A stretch of 17,764 nucleotides of DNA from Phycisphaerales bacterium UBA1845 (GCA_002338715.1 DDIR01000053.1:1653-19416); one strand, 5' to 3'. Positions 6,621 through 15,990 are shown, counted from the first letter of the stretch. Made by a program: numbers and translations. The notes: generated by a model from the sequence alone, not told the origin.

Positions 6621-9274
6621 AGCTTGTTCTTCAATTCGTTTAGAACAGTCAATGCTTGCATCGGTGTCAGGTTGTCCGTGTCAATGGCGGCCAACGCTTT
6701 AACGATTTCTTCTGCGGGGTCGGCGAAGAGCATCATCTGGTTGGTGGACTTGGTCTTTTGCGTGGCAAGTTTGGTGGTTTGTGATTCGCGGGCGAAACCC
6801 TGGTGCAGTTCTTCGAGGATTGTGCGACTTCGGTTGATGACGCTCTTTGGCACGCCGGCCATCCTGGCCACATGAATGCCGTAACTCTTATCCGTCCTGC
6901 CCGCGACGATCTTATGCAGAAACACGATGCGGTTGTCCTTGCCGTCGGCGTCTTCGTATTCGCGCACAGCCACACTGTGGTTGTGGACGCCTTTGAGCAG
7001 GTCAGCGAGCTCGGTCATCTCGTGATAATGCGTTGCGACGAGCGTGCGACATTGGATGTGGTTGGCCAGGTGTTCCGTGATCGCCCATGCGAGCGACAAT
7101 CCGTCGAACGTGCTCGTGCCTCGGCCAATCTCATCGAGGACAACGAGCGAGTTCTTGGTGGCTGTGTTCAAAATGACTGCCGCTTCAGTCATCTCGACCA
7201 TGAACGTCGATTGCCCGCGAGAAATTTCGTCCGACGCACCGACGCGGGCGAACACCTTATCGATCGGGGCGAGTTTCATTTTGTCAGCCGGCACATACGA
7301 ACCGGTTTGCGCGAGCAAGCCGAGCAGGGCGATTTGCCTGATATACGTGCTTTTGCCGGCCATGTTGGGCCCGGTGATGATCATCAACCGATTGGCGTCG
7401 GTGTCGAGCTTGCAGTCGTTGGGCACGAATGACTCGCGCATCATCGCATCAAGCACGGGGTGACGACCTTCGACAATTTCGAGTTGGCCGTCTTCGGCAA
7501 TCTCCGGGCGCACGTAGCGCCGCTGGACCGCCAACTCGGCGAGCGATGAGGTGACGTCGCAGATGCCGATCGCGTCGGCGAGCGCTTGCAACTCGCTGAG
7601 TTTGCCTGCGGCTTCTGCCCGCAACTCCTCAAAAATTCGAAGTTCGAGTTCGATCGCTTTGTCCGCGGCTGTGAGGACTTGCTGCTCGAATTGTTTGAGT
7701 CGGTCGGTGATGTAGCGTTCGGCGTTCTTGATGGTCTGCTTGCGGACGAAATCGGGTGGCACGTCATCGCGATGGGTGTTTGAAACTTCGATGTAATAAC
7801 CGAAGACTTTGTTGAACCCGACTTTGAGCGTGGGGATGCCGGTGGCTTCGACGAGTTCCCGTTGGTATTCGGCGAGAAACTGCTGACCGTTGCTGCGGAT
7901 GTTGCGCAGGTGGTCGAGTTCTTCGTTGAATCCGCGGGCGATCACACCGCCATCGCGCAAGGTCGGCGCGGCTTCGGAATCGATCGCCCGCATGAGCAGG
8001 TCGGCCAACGCGTCGAGTTCGTTCATTGCGACGCGGGCGACTTCGAGCATGGGGATGCCGATGTCGGTGAGTCGCTTGCGTATCTCGGGCAGGCGCTGCA
8101 ACGTGTCGGACAGGCTGACGAGGTCGCGCGGGCTTACGCGCAGGAGGGCGATGCGAGCCGCGATGCGCTCGACGTCTGCGAGCGACTTGAGATCCTTGCG
8201 CATGTGTTGACGAAGCGAATCGTCGCCTGTAAAGACGCCGACGGCATCCTGGCGATTGCGGATGGCCTGAACGTCGATGAGCGGGCGACAGATCCACTCG
8301 CGGAGTCGTCGACTCCCGATCGGATGCACGGTCATGTCGATCGCGGCGAGCAGGCTGCCCTCGCGCGAACCGTCGCGAATGCTGCGTTCGATCTCCAACG
8401 CCCGCCACGAATTCTGATCGATGCTGACAAACTGCGATGGGCTATGGCGGCGAATCGTGGTGATGTGATCGAGCGAGGTTTTTTGCGTTTCGTTCAGGTA
8501 CGCGATGATCGCGCCAGCCGCCCGAAGCGACAGGGTCATGCGGCCAAACCCGAAACCCTTTAGCGTGGAGGTTTCAAAGTGATCGTTAAGCGTTCGTTCG
8601 GCTTGATGCGTGGAAAATTCGTGCGGGCTGCGTCGGGCGATGGCCCCGCTCAGACTAGTGGAAAGCGCGTCGCGAAACGTCCGCATGTCTTCCGACGGAA
8701 TGTCTTCGACGATCAACTCGGCTGGTGCGAGTCGAACCAACTCATCCATTGCGCCGGTGGTGATGGTGTCGTAGACATCGAATCGCCCCGACGCGAGTTC
8801 CACGGTGGCAAGCCCGACCGATGCGCCCTCGACGCAGATAGCCGCTAACACGTTTTGCGCGTGTTCGTCGAGGAGGTTTTCGTCGGTGAGCGTGCCGGGG
8901 GTGACGATGCGAACGACCTCGCGCTTGACGACGCCCTTGGCATCCTTGGGGTCTTCGACTTGCTCGGAAATCGCGACGCGGAAGCCGGCCTCTACGAGTT
9001 TGCGGAGGTAGTTGTCGAGGGCGTGATAGGGAATGCCTGCGAGCGGGATCGGATTTTCGCCTTTGTTGCGGGCGGTTAGTGCGATACCGAGGACGCGCGA
9101 TGCCGTTTCGGCGTCTTCCCAGAACAACTCGTAAAAGTCGCCCATCCGAAAGAGCAGAATCGCATCGCCGACCTGCTCCTTCTGGTCGACGTACTGCTGC
9201 ATCGCCGGCGTGAGCTTGGGAGCCGACGTCGATGCGGGGGCTTTCGCGTTGGATTTGTCAGTGGTTGTGCTCAA
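6614..9274 (-). CDS. mutS: DNA mismatch repair protein MutS
   Basis: An 886-aa mismatch-recognition ATPase. The mispair-reading motif F47-Y-E49 (GDFYELF) is at the start of domain I. The ATPase has Walker A GPNMAGKS at 635-642, the STFMVEM helix near 689-695, Walker B with D714-E715, and THYHEMTEL near 748-756. QMMLF at 846-850 fits a beta-clamp-binding motif just before the C-terminal helices. The start is a TTG at 9274. An in-frame TGA lies 9 nt upstream of it, and the next ATG (codon 25) would remove part of the conserved TPAMQQY segment, so TTG is the best start. The last residue (Ser) and the TAG stop fall inside the palindromic element at 6551-6620. No mutL is nearby. It is the last gene of the minus-strand block, 209 bp after the amidase gene. 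Confidence 0.97.
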   Translation of the reverse strand: MSTTTDKSNAKAPASTSAPKLTPAMQQYVDQKEQVGDAILLFRMGDFYELFWEDAETASRVLGIALTARNKGENPIPLAGIPYHALDNYLRKLVEAGFRVAISEQVEDPKDAKGVVKREVVRIVTPGTLTDENLLDEHAQNVLAAICVEGASVGLATVELASGRFDVYDTITTGAMDELVRLAPAELIVEDIPSEDMRTFRDALSTSLSGAIARRSPHEFSTHQAERTLNDHFETSTLKGFGFGRMTLSLRAAGAIIAYLNETQKTSLDHITTIRRHSPSQFVSIDQNSWRALEIERSIRDGSREGSLLAAIDMTVHPIGSRRLREWICRPLIDVQAIRNRQDAVGVFTGDDSLRQHMRKDLKSLADVERIAARIALLRVSPRDLVSLSDTLQRLPEIRKRLTDIGIPMLEVARVAMNELDALADLLMRAIDSEAAPTLRDGGVIARGFNEELDHLRNIRSNGQQFLAEYQRELVEATGIPTLKVGFNKVFGYYIEVSNTHRDDVPPDFVRKQTIKNAERYITDRLKQFEQQVLTAADKAIELELRIFEELRAEAAGKLSELQALADAIGICDVTSSLAELAVQRRYVRPEIAEDGQLEIVEGRHPVLDAMMRESFVPNDCKLDTDANRLMIITGPNMAGKSTYIRQIALLGLLAQTGSYVPADKMKLAPIDKVFARVGASDEISRGQSTFMVEMTEAAVILNTATKNSLVVLDEIGRGTSTFDGLSLAWAITEHLANHIQCRTLVATHYHEMTELADLLKGVHNHSVAVREYEDADGKDNRIVFLHKIVAGRTDKSYGIHVARMAGVPKSVINRSRTILEELHQGFARESQTTKLATQKTKSTNQMMLFADPAEEIVKALAAIDTDNLTPMQALTVLNELKNKLS

Positions 9275-9329
9275 CGTGAATCAGCCCTGACCAATGGATC
9301 GAATTCAAAGACAAACGGTGTAACGGGTG

Positions 9330-9360
9330 CCCCATCCTTGAGCGAAGCGGAAGGGTGGGG
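9330..9360. repeat. Single palindromic element with GTGC flank
   Basis: CCCCATCCTT (9330-9339) pairs with AAGGGTGGGG (9351-9360), ten positions with one G-U pair. The spacer GAGCGAAGCGG can form an inner GC/GC pair around GAA. The bases reading into the stem are GTGC, like the head of the element at 9393-9472, but stem and loop differ and it is present as a single unit, so I treat it as a third family. Confidence 0.65.
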
Positions 9361-9392
9361 GACTGATGTTCGCCAGAAACTACAAATCACCA

Positions 9393-9472
9393 ACCGTGCC
9401 ACTGCTCTGTGAGCAGTGTACGTGTGTTTTGATCTGACTTGCCCCGCACTGCTCACAGAGCAGTGGCACGGT
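9393..9472. repeat. REP/BIME-like double palindrome, family 2, copy A (GTGC head)
   Basis: A perfect 26-bp inverted repeat (9393-9418 and 9447-9472) around a 28-nt centre. Each arm is a hairpin CACTGCTC-TGT-GAGCAGTG (left 9400-9418) preceded by GTGC. The same 23-nt arm occurs four times in the window: twice here and twice at 13289-13363. It lies between the amidase stop and mutS. Confidence 0.9.
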
Positions 9473-9483
9473 CTTGGTTCCAG

Positions 9484-10488
9484 CTACCGACTTAACTTAC
9501 GGGCGCCGTTGATCACGCGATCCCAATCAAACGCAGGACCCGGATCGGTCTTTCGTTTCGTGACGTGGTAATGGCCCAAGACACCACTGTAGTCGGCCAT
9601 CTCTGCTTCGTCGAAAGCCACCGTGCGAAGCGTTCCGTCATCGTTGCGTGGATAGTCCAATTCGATTTTGGGTAAAGCCGCGTTTAGCGTCGCCGTCAGT
9701 TTGATCAGCGATTCATACTGCGCGTCGGTCAGATCGTACTGCATCAGGTCGGTGCCTTGGATGTTGCCCTTGACCGGTTCATCGCGCGCGGGACGGGCGA
9801 CGTAGTCGGGGGTTTTGATTCCGTCTTTCTTCATCCACTTGGGCAAGGTGACGTAAGGCCGACCATCCTCGTCCTTGGAATACCACTTGTTGAGTGTGTC
9901 CATGTTCTTGTACGCGCCGATGTTGGCGATCTCGATGCCGACGCTGCGATCGTTGGCACTGCCCGCGTGCCAGGCGCGTTCTTTGAGGTCGAGCGTTTGG
10001 TAGATCGTGCCATCCAGATCGAGCATGAACTGAACGCTGAGTCCGCGCAGGTCGTGCAGCACTTTGAAGCACTGGCGCGACGTTCCGCAGACATCGTAGT
10101 GAATCACGAACAGGTCGATGTGGTCCTGCAATTCTTCAAGCGACCAACCGTTGGATTGCACGTCGGCTTTGACGTCTTCAGGCAGGTGTCCGCGAACCGA
10201 TGAGTAGCGGTTGGGTTTTGGATCTTTTTGGCGCTTGGGATGCATGACCTCGGGGTCGAACTTGCACTCGACGCGATAGGCATCGTATCCGCCCTTGTCC
10301 ATCCAGAGCACAACGGGTGCGCCTGTGTGGAAGAGTTGACCGGCCACCACGATTTCATCGCCCACGCGTTCGAGTCGTTCGCCCGGCGCGAAGCCTTGCG
10401 GTCCAAGGCAGCCGGTCAGCGTGGTCAGCGCGATTGCGGTGGTGGCGATGAGTTGAAGCTGTCTGCGGGTACTTGCGATTCGTGACAT
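9484..10488 (-). CDS. Lipoprotein N-acetylmuramoyl-L-alanine amidase (Amidase_2/PGRP fold)
   Basis: A 334-aa predicted cell-envelope enzyme that cleaves the amide bond between N-acetylmuramic acid and L-alanine of murein peptides. The N-terminus is a lipoprotein signal (RR at 8-9, hydrophobic core, lipobox LTGC with Cys27). The Amidase_2 domain spans about 120-325, with zinc ligands or active-site residues H130 (FVIHYD), H174 in AWHAGS, E186 in GIEIAN, H306 or H308 in GHYHV, and K313/D315 in KTDPGP. A roughly 90-residue N-terminal region (30-120) is unassigned. ATG 10488 has AGGA 6 nt upstream. The gene starts 20 nt after the dipeptide epimerase stop, so the two are probably cotranscribed, which fits sequential handling of murein peptides. 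Confidence 0.92.
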   Translation of the reverse strand: MSRIASTRRQLQLIATTAIALTTLTGCLGPQGFAPGERLERVGDEIVVAGQLFHTGAPVVLWMDKGGYDAYRVECKFDPEVMHPKRQKDPKPNRYSSVRGHLPEDVKADVQSNGWSLEELQDHIDLFVIHYDVCGTSRQCFKVLHDLRGLSVQFMLDLDGTIYQTLDLKERAWHAGSANDRSVGIEIANIGAYKNMDTLNKWYSKDEDGRPYVTLPKWMKKDGIKTPDYVARPARDEPVKGNIQGTDLMQYDLTDAQYESLIKLTATLNAALPKIELDYPRNDDGTLRTVAFDEAEMADYSGVLGHYHVTKRKTDPGPAFDWDRVINGARKLSR

Positions 10489-10508
10489 CTATGTTCCTTC
10501 CGGATGAT

Positions 10509-11552
10509 TTAATGAATCGGATTAATTTCTGTGACGCCCAGACCGGGTTGATCACCGGGGCGAACGATGCCGCCGTCGAGGATCAGGCCGGTGAACGGAT
10601 CGTCGGCCAGCAGCAGGTGCCCGTCAAGGTCCACGTAGTCGACCTCGGATGCAATCTGGGCTGCGGCTGACACACCGAGCGACGTTTCGACCATGCATCC
10701 CAGCATGATTTTCATATCCAAGCCGCGGGCGAGGGCGATCATCTTGCGCGCTTCGCAGATACCACCGCACTTTGAAAGCTTGATGTTGATGCCGTCATAA
10801 ACGCCAGCCAGCGCTTCGACATCGGACGGTTTGGCGCTGTCTTCGTCGGCGACCAGCGGGACGGGTGATGATTTTCGAGCGTCGCGCAGTGCGTCGAATT
10901 GATGCGTGGTGGTCGGCTGCTCGATGAGTTCGAGGTCAAACTGTGACACTTGGGCGATGCGTTCGGAAAGGCTGGCTGGCTCCCATCCACAGTTGGCATC
11001 GACGCGGATTTTCTTGTCGGGCGCGAGTTTGCGCAACTCGGTCAGCGTTTCGACATCATTGGGCATACCGACTTTGATTTTGAGAATGTCGAAGCCCGCG
11101 GCTTCGGAGACTTTCTGCGGAAGCAGGGCGATGTCGTCGATGCCGATGGTCATGGACGTCGGTTGGATTGTCGCGCGATCGTATCCATAAAGCTGCCAGA
11201 TTGGTTTACCGGATCGTTTGCCCCAAAGATCGTGAAGGGCCAGATCGACCGCGGACACTGCGGCGCGATCGCCGTCGAAATCTCGAAGCAATCGCGCGAT
11301 GATACCCTCGATGTCGTCGGGATTCTCGCCGAGTAGCGGCTGCATTTTCGCGAGGGCGGTTTCGACGGAATCGAGCGTCTGCTTGTAGAACGGTGTCGGT
11401 GCGGCTTCTCCGAGACCGATGATTCCGTCGTGCTCAATCGAAACGATGGTGCGTTCGATGGCTTTGCCGCCGTCGGAAACGGAACTGCCGGGGCGGGCGA
11501 TTTTAAATGCGTGTTTGGTGTGGGCGGAGATGCGCCGCCATGAAAGTTTCAT
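10509..11552 (-). CDS. Dipeptide epimerase (enolase superfamily, L-Ala-D/L-Glu type)
   Basis: A 347-aa enolase-superfamily enzyme. Catalytic lysines are K158/K160 in LKIKVG on one face and K261 in IKLSKCGGI on the other. Magnesium ligands are D185 (RVDAN), E211 (LIEQP) and D236 (VADED). D308-L-D310 near the C-terminus is the DxD motif that in dipeptide epimerases binds the substrate's alpha-ammonium group, which separates this family from muconate cycloisomerases and O-succinylbenzoate synthases. Family members commonly epimerise L-Ala-D-Glu from murein; some act on other dipeptides, so substrate is not proved. ATG 11552 lies 26 nt after hutU, and the amidase gene follows after 20 nt. The murein amidase next door supports a wall-peptide role. 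Confidence 0.9.
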   Translation of the reverse strand: MKLSWRRISAHTKHAFKIARPGSSVSDGGKAIERTIVSIEHDGIIGLGEAAPTPFYKQTLDSVETALAKMQPLLGENPDDIEGIIARLLRDFDGDRAAVSAVDLALHDLWGKRSGKPIWQLYGYDRATIQPTSMTIGIDDIALLPQKVSEAAGFDILKIKVGMPNDVETLTELRKLAPDKKIRVDANCGWEPASLSERIAQVSQFDLELIEQPTTTHQFDALRDARKSSPVPLVADEDSAKPSDVEALAGVYDGINIKLSKCGGICEARKMIALARGLDMKIMLGCMVETSLGVSAAAQIASEVDYVDLDGHLLLADDPFTGLILDGGIVRPGDQPGLGVTEINPIH

Positions 11553-11578
11553 CAGTCTTTGGTCCTGATCACGAAGTC

Positions 11579-13246
11579 TTATCGAGGAATATTCACGCCG
11601 CGTTCTTCGGCGATGCGTGACGCTTTTTCATAACCGGCATCGACGTGTCGCATGACGCCCGTACCCGGGTCAGCCGTCAAAACGCGCTCAAGTCGGGCAG
11701 CCGCTTCTTCCGTTCCGTCGGCGACAGTGACCTGTCCCGCGTGGATGCTGTAGCCAATGCCCACACCGCCGCCATGATGCACACTCACCCAACTTGCGCC
11801 GCAACAAGTGTTGACGAGTGCATTGAGGATGGGCCAATCTGCGATGGCGTCGGAACCGTCTTTCATCCCTTCGGTTTCGCGGTTGGGCGAAGCGACGCTG
11901 CCGCAGTCGAGGTGGTCGCGGCCTATGACGATCGGAGCCGAAATCTCGCCGCGCTTGACGAGGTCGTTGAAGATCAAACCCATCTTGGCCCGTTCGCCAT
12001 ACCCAAGCCAGCAGATGCGCGACGGCAGTCCCTGGTAGGCCACACGCTCGCCGGCCATCCTGATCCAACGACACAAGTGTTCGTTTTCCGGGAAGGTTTC
12101 GAGCACTGCGCGATCGGTCCTGGCGATGTCAGCCGGATCGCCCGACAGCGCCACCCAGCGGAATGGTCCCTGGCCTTCGCAGAATAGCGGGCGGATGTAT
12201 TCTGGAACGAAACCGGGAATGTCGAACGCGTTGGCGACGCCGGCATCCTGCGCCTGGGCGCGGATGTTGTTGCCATAGTCGAAGACGATCGCGCCGGCTG
12301 CTTTCATTTGGAGCATCGCCTGCACGTGTTCACCCATCGTTCGGACGGATTCTTTGACGTACTTGTTAGCGTTGGATTTTCGCAGGGCCAGCGCTTCGTC
12401 GTAGGTCATGCCATTGGGGACGTAACCCTCAAGCGCGTCGTGGGCTGACGTCTGGTCGGTGACGACGTCGGGCGTGATGTTGCGCTTGACCAGTTCGGGC
12501 AGGACGTCGCCGCAGTTGCCATGCAGCGCGATCGAGATGGCTTGCTTGCTTTCCTGGGCTTCTTTGATCCATGCGAGCGCTTCGTCGAGATCGGCGGTTT
12601 TGCGATCGACGTAGCGGTCGGTGATGCGCTTGTCGATACGGGCTTCGTCGACTTCGACGCACAGGGCGATGGCATCGTTCATCGTTGCGGCCAACGGTTG
12701 CGCACCGCCCATCCCGCCGAGTCCGCCAGTCAAAACGAACTTGCCAGCCAATGATCCGCCGAAGTGCTCCTTGGCACACGCACCGAATGTTTCGTACGTG
12801 CCTTGAAGGATGCCTTGCGTGCCGATGTAGATCCAACTGCCAGCCGTCATCTGCCCGTACATGGTGAGACCAGCCGCTTCGAGTCGGCGAAATTCATCCC
12901 ACGTTGCCCATTGGGGTACGAGCATCGAATTGGAGATGATGACGCGCGGGGCGTCGGTGTGTGATTTGAAGACACCGACGGGCCGACCGGATTGCATCAA
13001 CAGGGTTTCGTCCGATTCGAGCGATTTGAGGGCGCTGACGATGCGGTCGAAGTCGGCCCAACTGCGGGCAGCGCGTCCGGTGCCGCCATAGACGATCAGA
13101 TCGTCGGGACGCTCAGCCACCTCGGGGTCGAGGTTGTTCATGAGCATGCGCATCGCGGCTTCCTGTATCCATCCCTTGCAGGACAGCGTGTTGCCACGCG
13201 GTGCGCGAACGGTTCTGGCTTTGGATTCGATCGATGCGGTCGTCAT
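11579..13246 (-). CDS. hutU: Urocanate hydratase
   Basis: A 555-aa cytosolic urocanase, the second enzyme of histidine degradation, converting urocanate to 4-imidazolone-5-propionate with tightly bound NAD+. The NAD-binding signature [12 protein letters not shown] is at 174-185 and the catalytic-region Cys in [14 protein letters not shown] is near residue 412. The conserved [17 protein letters not shown] and [11 protein letters not shown] blocks are also intact. Length matches the family. A GTG at 13249 is in frame, but ATG 13246 is preferred because AGGTGG lies 7 nt before it. It is downstream of hutH, separated by 130 bp that are mostly palindromic element. hutI and hutG (or their equivalents) are not in the window. 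Confidence 0.97.
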   Translation of the reverse strand: MTTASIESKARTVRAPRGNTLSCKGWIQEAAMRMLMNNLDPEVAERPDDLIVYGGTGRAARSWADFDRIVSALKSLESDETLLMQSGRPVGVFKSHTDAPRVIISNSMLVPQWATWDEFRRLEAAGLTMYGQMTAGSWIYIGTQGILQGTYETFGACAKEHFGGSLAGKFVLTGGLGGMGGAQPLAATMNDAIALCVEVDEARIDKRITDRYVDRKTADLDEALAWIKEAQESKQAISIALHGNCGDVLPELVKRNITPDVVTDQTSAHDALEGYVPNGMTYDEALALRKSNANKYVKESVRTMGEHVQAMLQMKAAGAIVFDYGNNIRAQAQDAGVANAFDIPGFVPEYIRPLFCEGQGPFRWVALSGDPADIARTDRAVLETFPENEHLCRWIRMAGERVAYQGLPSRICWLGYGERAKMGLIFNDLVKRGEISAPIVIGRDHLDCGSVASPNRETEGMKDGSDAIADWPILNALVNTCCGASWVSVHHGGGVGIGYSIHAGQVTVADGTEEAAARLERVLTADPGTGVMRHVDAGYEKASRIAEERGVNIPR

Positions 13247-13288
13247 CACAATTCCACCTGTCTAGAGTCATGTCGAGTGTGACAAGAT

Positions 13289-13363
13289 GTGCCACTGCTC
13301 TGTGAGCAGTGCAGGGCACACTGGATTCGAGTTTACGACACACTGCTCACAGAGCAGTGGCAC
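13289..13363. repeat. REP/BIME-like double palindrome, family 2, copy B (GTGC head)
   Basis: A perfect 23-bp inverted repeat (13289-13311 and 13341-13363) around a 29-nt centre. The arms are identical to those of the copy at 9393-9472: GTGC followed by CACTGCTC-TGT-GAGCAGTG. The centre resembles that of the other copy only when read on the opposite strand (both then end near TTGCCCCG/GTGCCCTG before the second arm), so the copies are inserted in opposite orientations. It lies between hutH and hutU and would fold in the shared transcript. Confidence 0.9.
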
Positions 13364-13379
13364 GCTTCTGCAACTTCAA

Positions 13380-14915
13380 TCAATACAATTCGCCCAATTC
13401 TTTTTCGATCGCGGCGACCAACTTCTCTTCATGAAGCAACTGTCTTGCGCATCGAATATCTTCACCGAACATGCGATCGGCATCGGCATGCGGGATGTAT
13501 TCGCGAATCACTTTGTGGGCGATCTTGACGCCGATGCCCGGCTCGAGCGGTGCACGAAAATCCAGCGCCTGTGCCGCACACATCGCCTCAATCGCCAGCA
13601 CCGTCTCGACGTTGTCGAGCACGCGCCAACCCTTGGTGGCGGCTGTCGCACCCATGCTGACGTGGTCTTCCTGTCCGAGCGATGTCGGAATGGAATCAAC
13701 TGACGCCGGGTGGCACAAACCTTTGTTCTCACTGACAAGGGCGGCGGCAGTGTATTGCGGGAGCATGAACCCGCTGTTGAGTCCGGTTTCCTGCATCAAC
13801 AGTTCCGGCAATCCGTCGTGACCATCCAGCAGTAGAAAGATCCGTCGTTCGCAGATGCTGCCGAGTTCCGCGATGGCGATGGCCAGGTAATCCATGGCGA
13901 TCGCCAACGGTTGTCCGTGAAAGAGTCCGCCGCTGATCGTTTCGCCATCTTCAAAGATCACCGGGTTGTCGGTGACGGAAGCGATTTCAATTTCGACAAC
14001 CGAGGCGACGTGTTCGATGGCTTGGCGGGTGGCACCGTGAACCTGTGGAACGCAGCGCAGTGAATACGGGTCTTGCACCTTCGTGCAGTTGGCGTGCGCT
14101 TCGAGGATGCGACTTCCTGCGAGCATCTTGCGAACGTTGTCCGACGTCGCGATCGCGCCGGGGTGCGGCCGAAGCGCATGCAGTTTTTCGGCGAAGGGTT
14201 TGATGCTTCCCTGCAGGCCTTCGATCGACATGCACGCGAGGATGTCGGCTTGTTTGATCAGTCGCCTTGCCCGCACAACCATCGCTGCTGCGTACGCGAG
14301 CATGAATTGCGTGCCGTTGATCAGCGCGAGGCCTTCTTTCGATGAGAGCACCAGCGGTTCGCAGTTCAGTTGCGCCAGCGCTTCGGTCGCGGGCATCTCG
14401 CGGCCGTCATGGCGCACGTTCCCGATACCGAGCATCGGCAGGACCATGTGCGCGAGTGGGGCGAGGTCGCCGCTGGCGCCGAGCGAACCCTGCGTCGGAA
14501 CGATCGGCAGGAAATCGTGATTGAGAAACTCGGCCAGACGCCGAATGGTTTCGGTGCGCACACCGCTGTATCCGAACGCGAGCGCCTGAATCTTTAGGAG
14601 CATCATGAATCGCACGATCGCATCGAGCGCGTTCGGGCCCACACCGACCGCGTGCGAAATCACGAGGTTTAGCTGCAACTGATCGATCTGCGACCGGTCG
14701 ATCCGCTTTGTGCAAAGATGACCAAACCCGGTGTTGACGCCGTAGACCGCGGCATCGCCAGCAGAGATCTTTTCGATGCGTTCGCGCGACGCCTGCACCC
14801 GCGACCAGACTGCGTCGGAAACATTAACGGACAGCCGTTTTTCCCAGGCGCGGTCCAATTCGATGAGGTCCGGCGCGTGGCTGTCGAGCTTCATTGAATG
14901 AACGGTTTCACTCAC
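13380..14915 (-). CDS. hutH: Histidine ammonia-lyase
   Basis: A 511-aa histidase, the first enzyme of histidine degradation, eliminating ammonia to give urocanate. The ASG triplet at 147-149 (GSLGASGDLAPL) forms the MIO electrophile. YGVNTGFG (58-65), SSKEGLALINGTQ, and DNPVIF are the expected active-site segments. Length is normal. The longest frame starts with GTG 14915; ATG 14894, seven codons in, is an alternative. Neither has a strong ribosome-binding site (a GGA lies 9 nt before the GTG). Ammonia-lyases with MIO also include PAL/TAL, but pairing with hutU makes histidase the clear choice. Confidence 0.96.
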   Translation of the reverse strand: MSETVHSMKLDSHAPDLIELDRAWEKRLSVNVSDAVWSRVQASRERIEKISAGDAAVYGVNTGFGHLCTKRIDRSQIDQLQLNLVISHAVGVGPNALDAIVRFMMLLKIQALAFGYSGVRTETIRRLAEFLNHDFLPIVPTQGSLGASGDLAPLAHMVLPMLGIGNVRHDGREMPATEALAQLNCEPLVLSSKEGLALINGTQFMLAYAAAMVVRARRLIKQADILACMSIEGLQGSIKPFAEKLHALRPHPGAIATSDNVRKMLAGSRILEAHANCTKVQDPYSLRCVPQVHGATRQAIEHVASVVEIEIASVTDNPVIFEDGETISGGLFHGQPLAIAMDYLAIAIAELGSICERRIFLLLDGHDGLPELLMQETGLNSGFMLPQYTAAALVSENKGLCHPASVDSIPTSLGQEDHVSMGATAATKGWRVLDNVETVLAIEAMCAAQALDFRAPLEPGIGVKIAHKVIREYIPHADADRMFGEDIRCARQLLHEEKLVAAIEKELGELY

Positions 14916-15105
14916 GAATCGTTTTCCGTGTTTGACGTCATGGATGACATGACGGTTGTCTTGTTGTTTGTCATTGCAGTGGGCGTGTGCCCGTCGATCG
15001 GGCAGTATAGTCGACGACGCGCGATAGAACCATGGACGCGGAGCGGCTACGGTTGGCTGTTATCAGGGATTGCTGTGAAAAACTGGGGAGAACGAACGCC
15101 GTGCG
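14916..15105. other. Spacer upstream of hutH with possible promoter
   Basis: On the minus strand TATACT (15004-15009) is a fair -10 about 90 nt upstream of the hutH start, but no matching -35 is seen. A small hairpin GCCCG-TCGAT-CGGGC (14989-15003) lies just downstream of it without a T-run. I see no recognised Hut operator. A 91-codon plus-strand frame crosses this stretch and is not supported. Confidence 0.3.
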
Positions 15106-15990
15106 TTAGCGGTCGACTTCTGCCGCTCGGATGTCGACGCGATCGCTGGCATCGTCTTCGAGCGGTTGGATGATTGTGCCGGTGCCGCTGTTGCTGGCGA
15201 ATGATGACTTGGGCGGGTTGGTTGGCGTCTTCGAGCGTGATGTTCCGTTGCTGGACGCGGTGGACTGCGCCGGTCGCCTGCCCACGCCTGGCAGGATCAT
15301 TCGCATCGAGACCGAACCGACAGTCAGGCGGTCGCCCGAATGGAGGTTCGCAAACGCCCGTCTTTCGCCATCCATGACCACGCCGTTGTTGCTGAGCAGG
15401 TCAAAGAACACCGGCTGGCCTGAATAACTGAAGAGCAGCATGTGGGCGCGGGACACTTTTGAATCATTGATGACGACGTCGCAACCCTGACGACGACCGA
15501 CCAGACCGACGGGGCGTTGCAGTCGCGTCATTTCACCGCTGCCGTTGACCTCGACACCGAATGCGTCGGCACCGGGTTCCAACGACACGTGCGGCAAGTC
15601 GCTGAGCGTGTCAAGCGTGTAGGCGGAAATATGAACGCGGAGCTCCCAGTCGGCGATGCGAATGGTGTCGCCATCTTCGAGCTTTTCAAACTGGGCTTTG
15701 AGGTCGTTGAGATACGTGCCGGTCGAGGACACCAGATCACGCAGGTAAACTTCGTCGGCGGTGTTGATGATCGCCGCATGCACCGCGCTGATGTCAGCCG
15801 ACTTGAGTTGCAGCTTGCACCCTCGTCGCGAACCGATCACCGACACGCAGCGCGTGAGCTCAACGGTTTGACCTTTGCCCGGCCCAGACAAGATCCCGAG
15901 TCGCACACGCGGGGCGCTTTTCGGGAGACGCGGAGGTTTAAACCCGTCGCTCTCCCACATACTTGAACCATGTCCGGTGTGATCACTCAT
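15106..15990 (-). CDS. Tandem FHA-domain protein
   Basis: A 294-aa predicted cytosolic protein with two forkhead-associated domains, which read phosphothreonine on partner proteins. FHA1 (about 30-120) has S68 and H71 in DISAVHA, but the usual GR is GS (53-54) and the usual SNGT is STGT (89-92), so its phosphopeptide pocket may be impaired. FHA2 (about 155-233) is canonical: G165-R166, S180-R-A-H183, N202-G203. The tail (234-294) is Ser/Thr/Pro-rich and probably disordered. No kinase is in the window. The frame is open back to ATG 16155; ATG 15990 is preferred because the extra 55 codons overlap a hairpin (16091-16117) and have no domain-like features, though the AGGG 9 nt before 15990 is a weak RBS. 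Confidence 0.88.
   Translation of the reverse strand: MSDHTGHGSSMWESDGFKPPRLPKSAPRVRLGILSGPGKGQTVELTRCVSVIGSRRGCKLQLKSADISAVHAAIINTADEVYLRDLVSSTGTYLNDLKAQFEKLEDGDTIRIADWELRVHISAYTLDTLSDLPHVSLEPGADAFGVEVNGSGEMTRLQRPVGLVGRRQGCDVVINDSKVSRAHMLLFSYSGQPVFFDLLSNNGVVMDGERRAFANLHSGDRLTVGSVSMRMILPGVGRRPAQSTASSNGTSRSKTPTNPPKSSFASNSGTGTIIQPLEDDASDRVDIRAAEVDR

Larger units (their letters stand above)
9275..9483. other. Spacer between amidase and mutS, filled by palindromic repeats
   Basis: About half of this 209-bp gap is taken by two palindromic elements (9330-9360 and 9393-9472). No strong sigma-70 promoter for mutS was recognised in the rest, so mutS may be read through from upstream or use a promoter type I cannot see. 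Confidence 0.5.

Noticed and set aside
9330..9472. Ordinary Rho-independent terminators after the amidase gene
   Set aside because: No T-tract follows either palindrome, and the arms at 9393-9472 recur exactly at 13289-13363, which fits a dispersed repeat better.
14898..15173. 91-codon plus-strand frame with a hydrophobic N-terminal stretch, antisense to the hutH start
   Set aside because: It overlaps the beginning of hutH and the end of the FHA gene on the other strand, has no ribosome-binding site, and its second half is the antisense of coding sequence.
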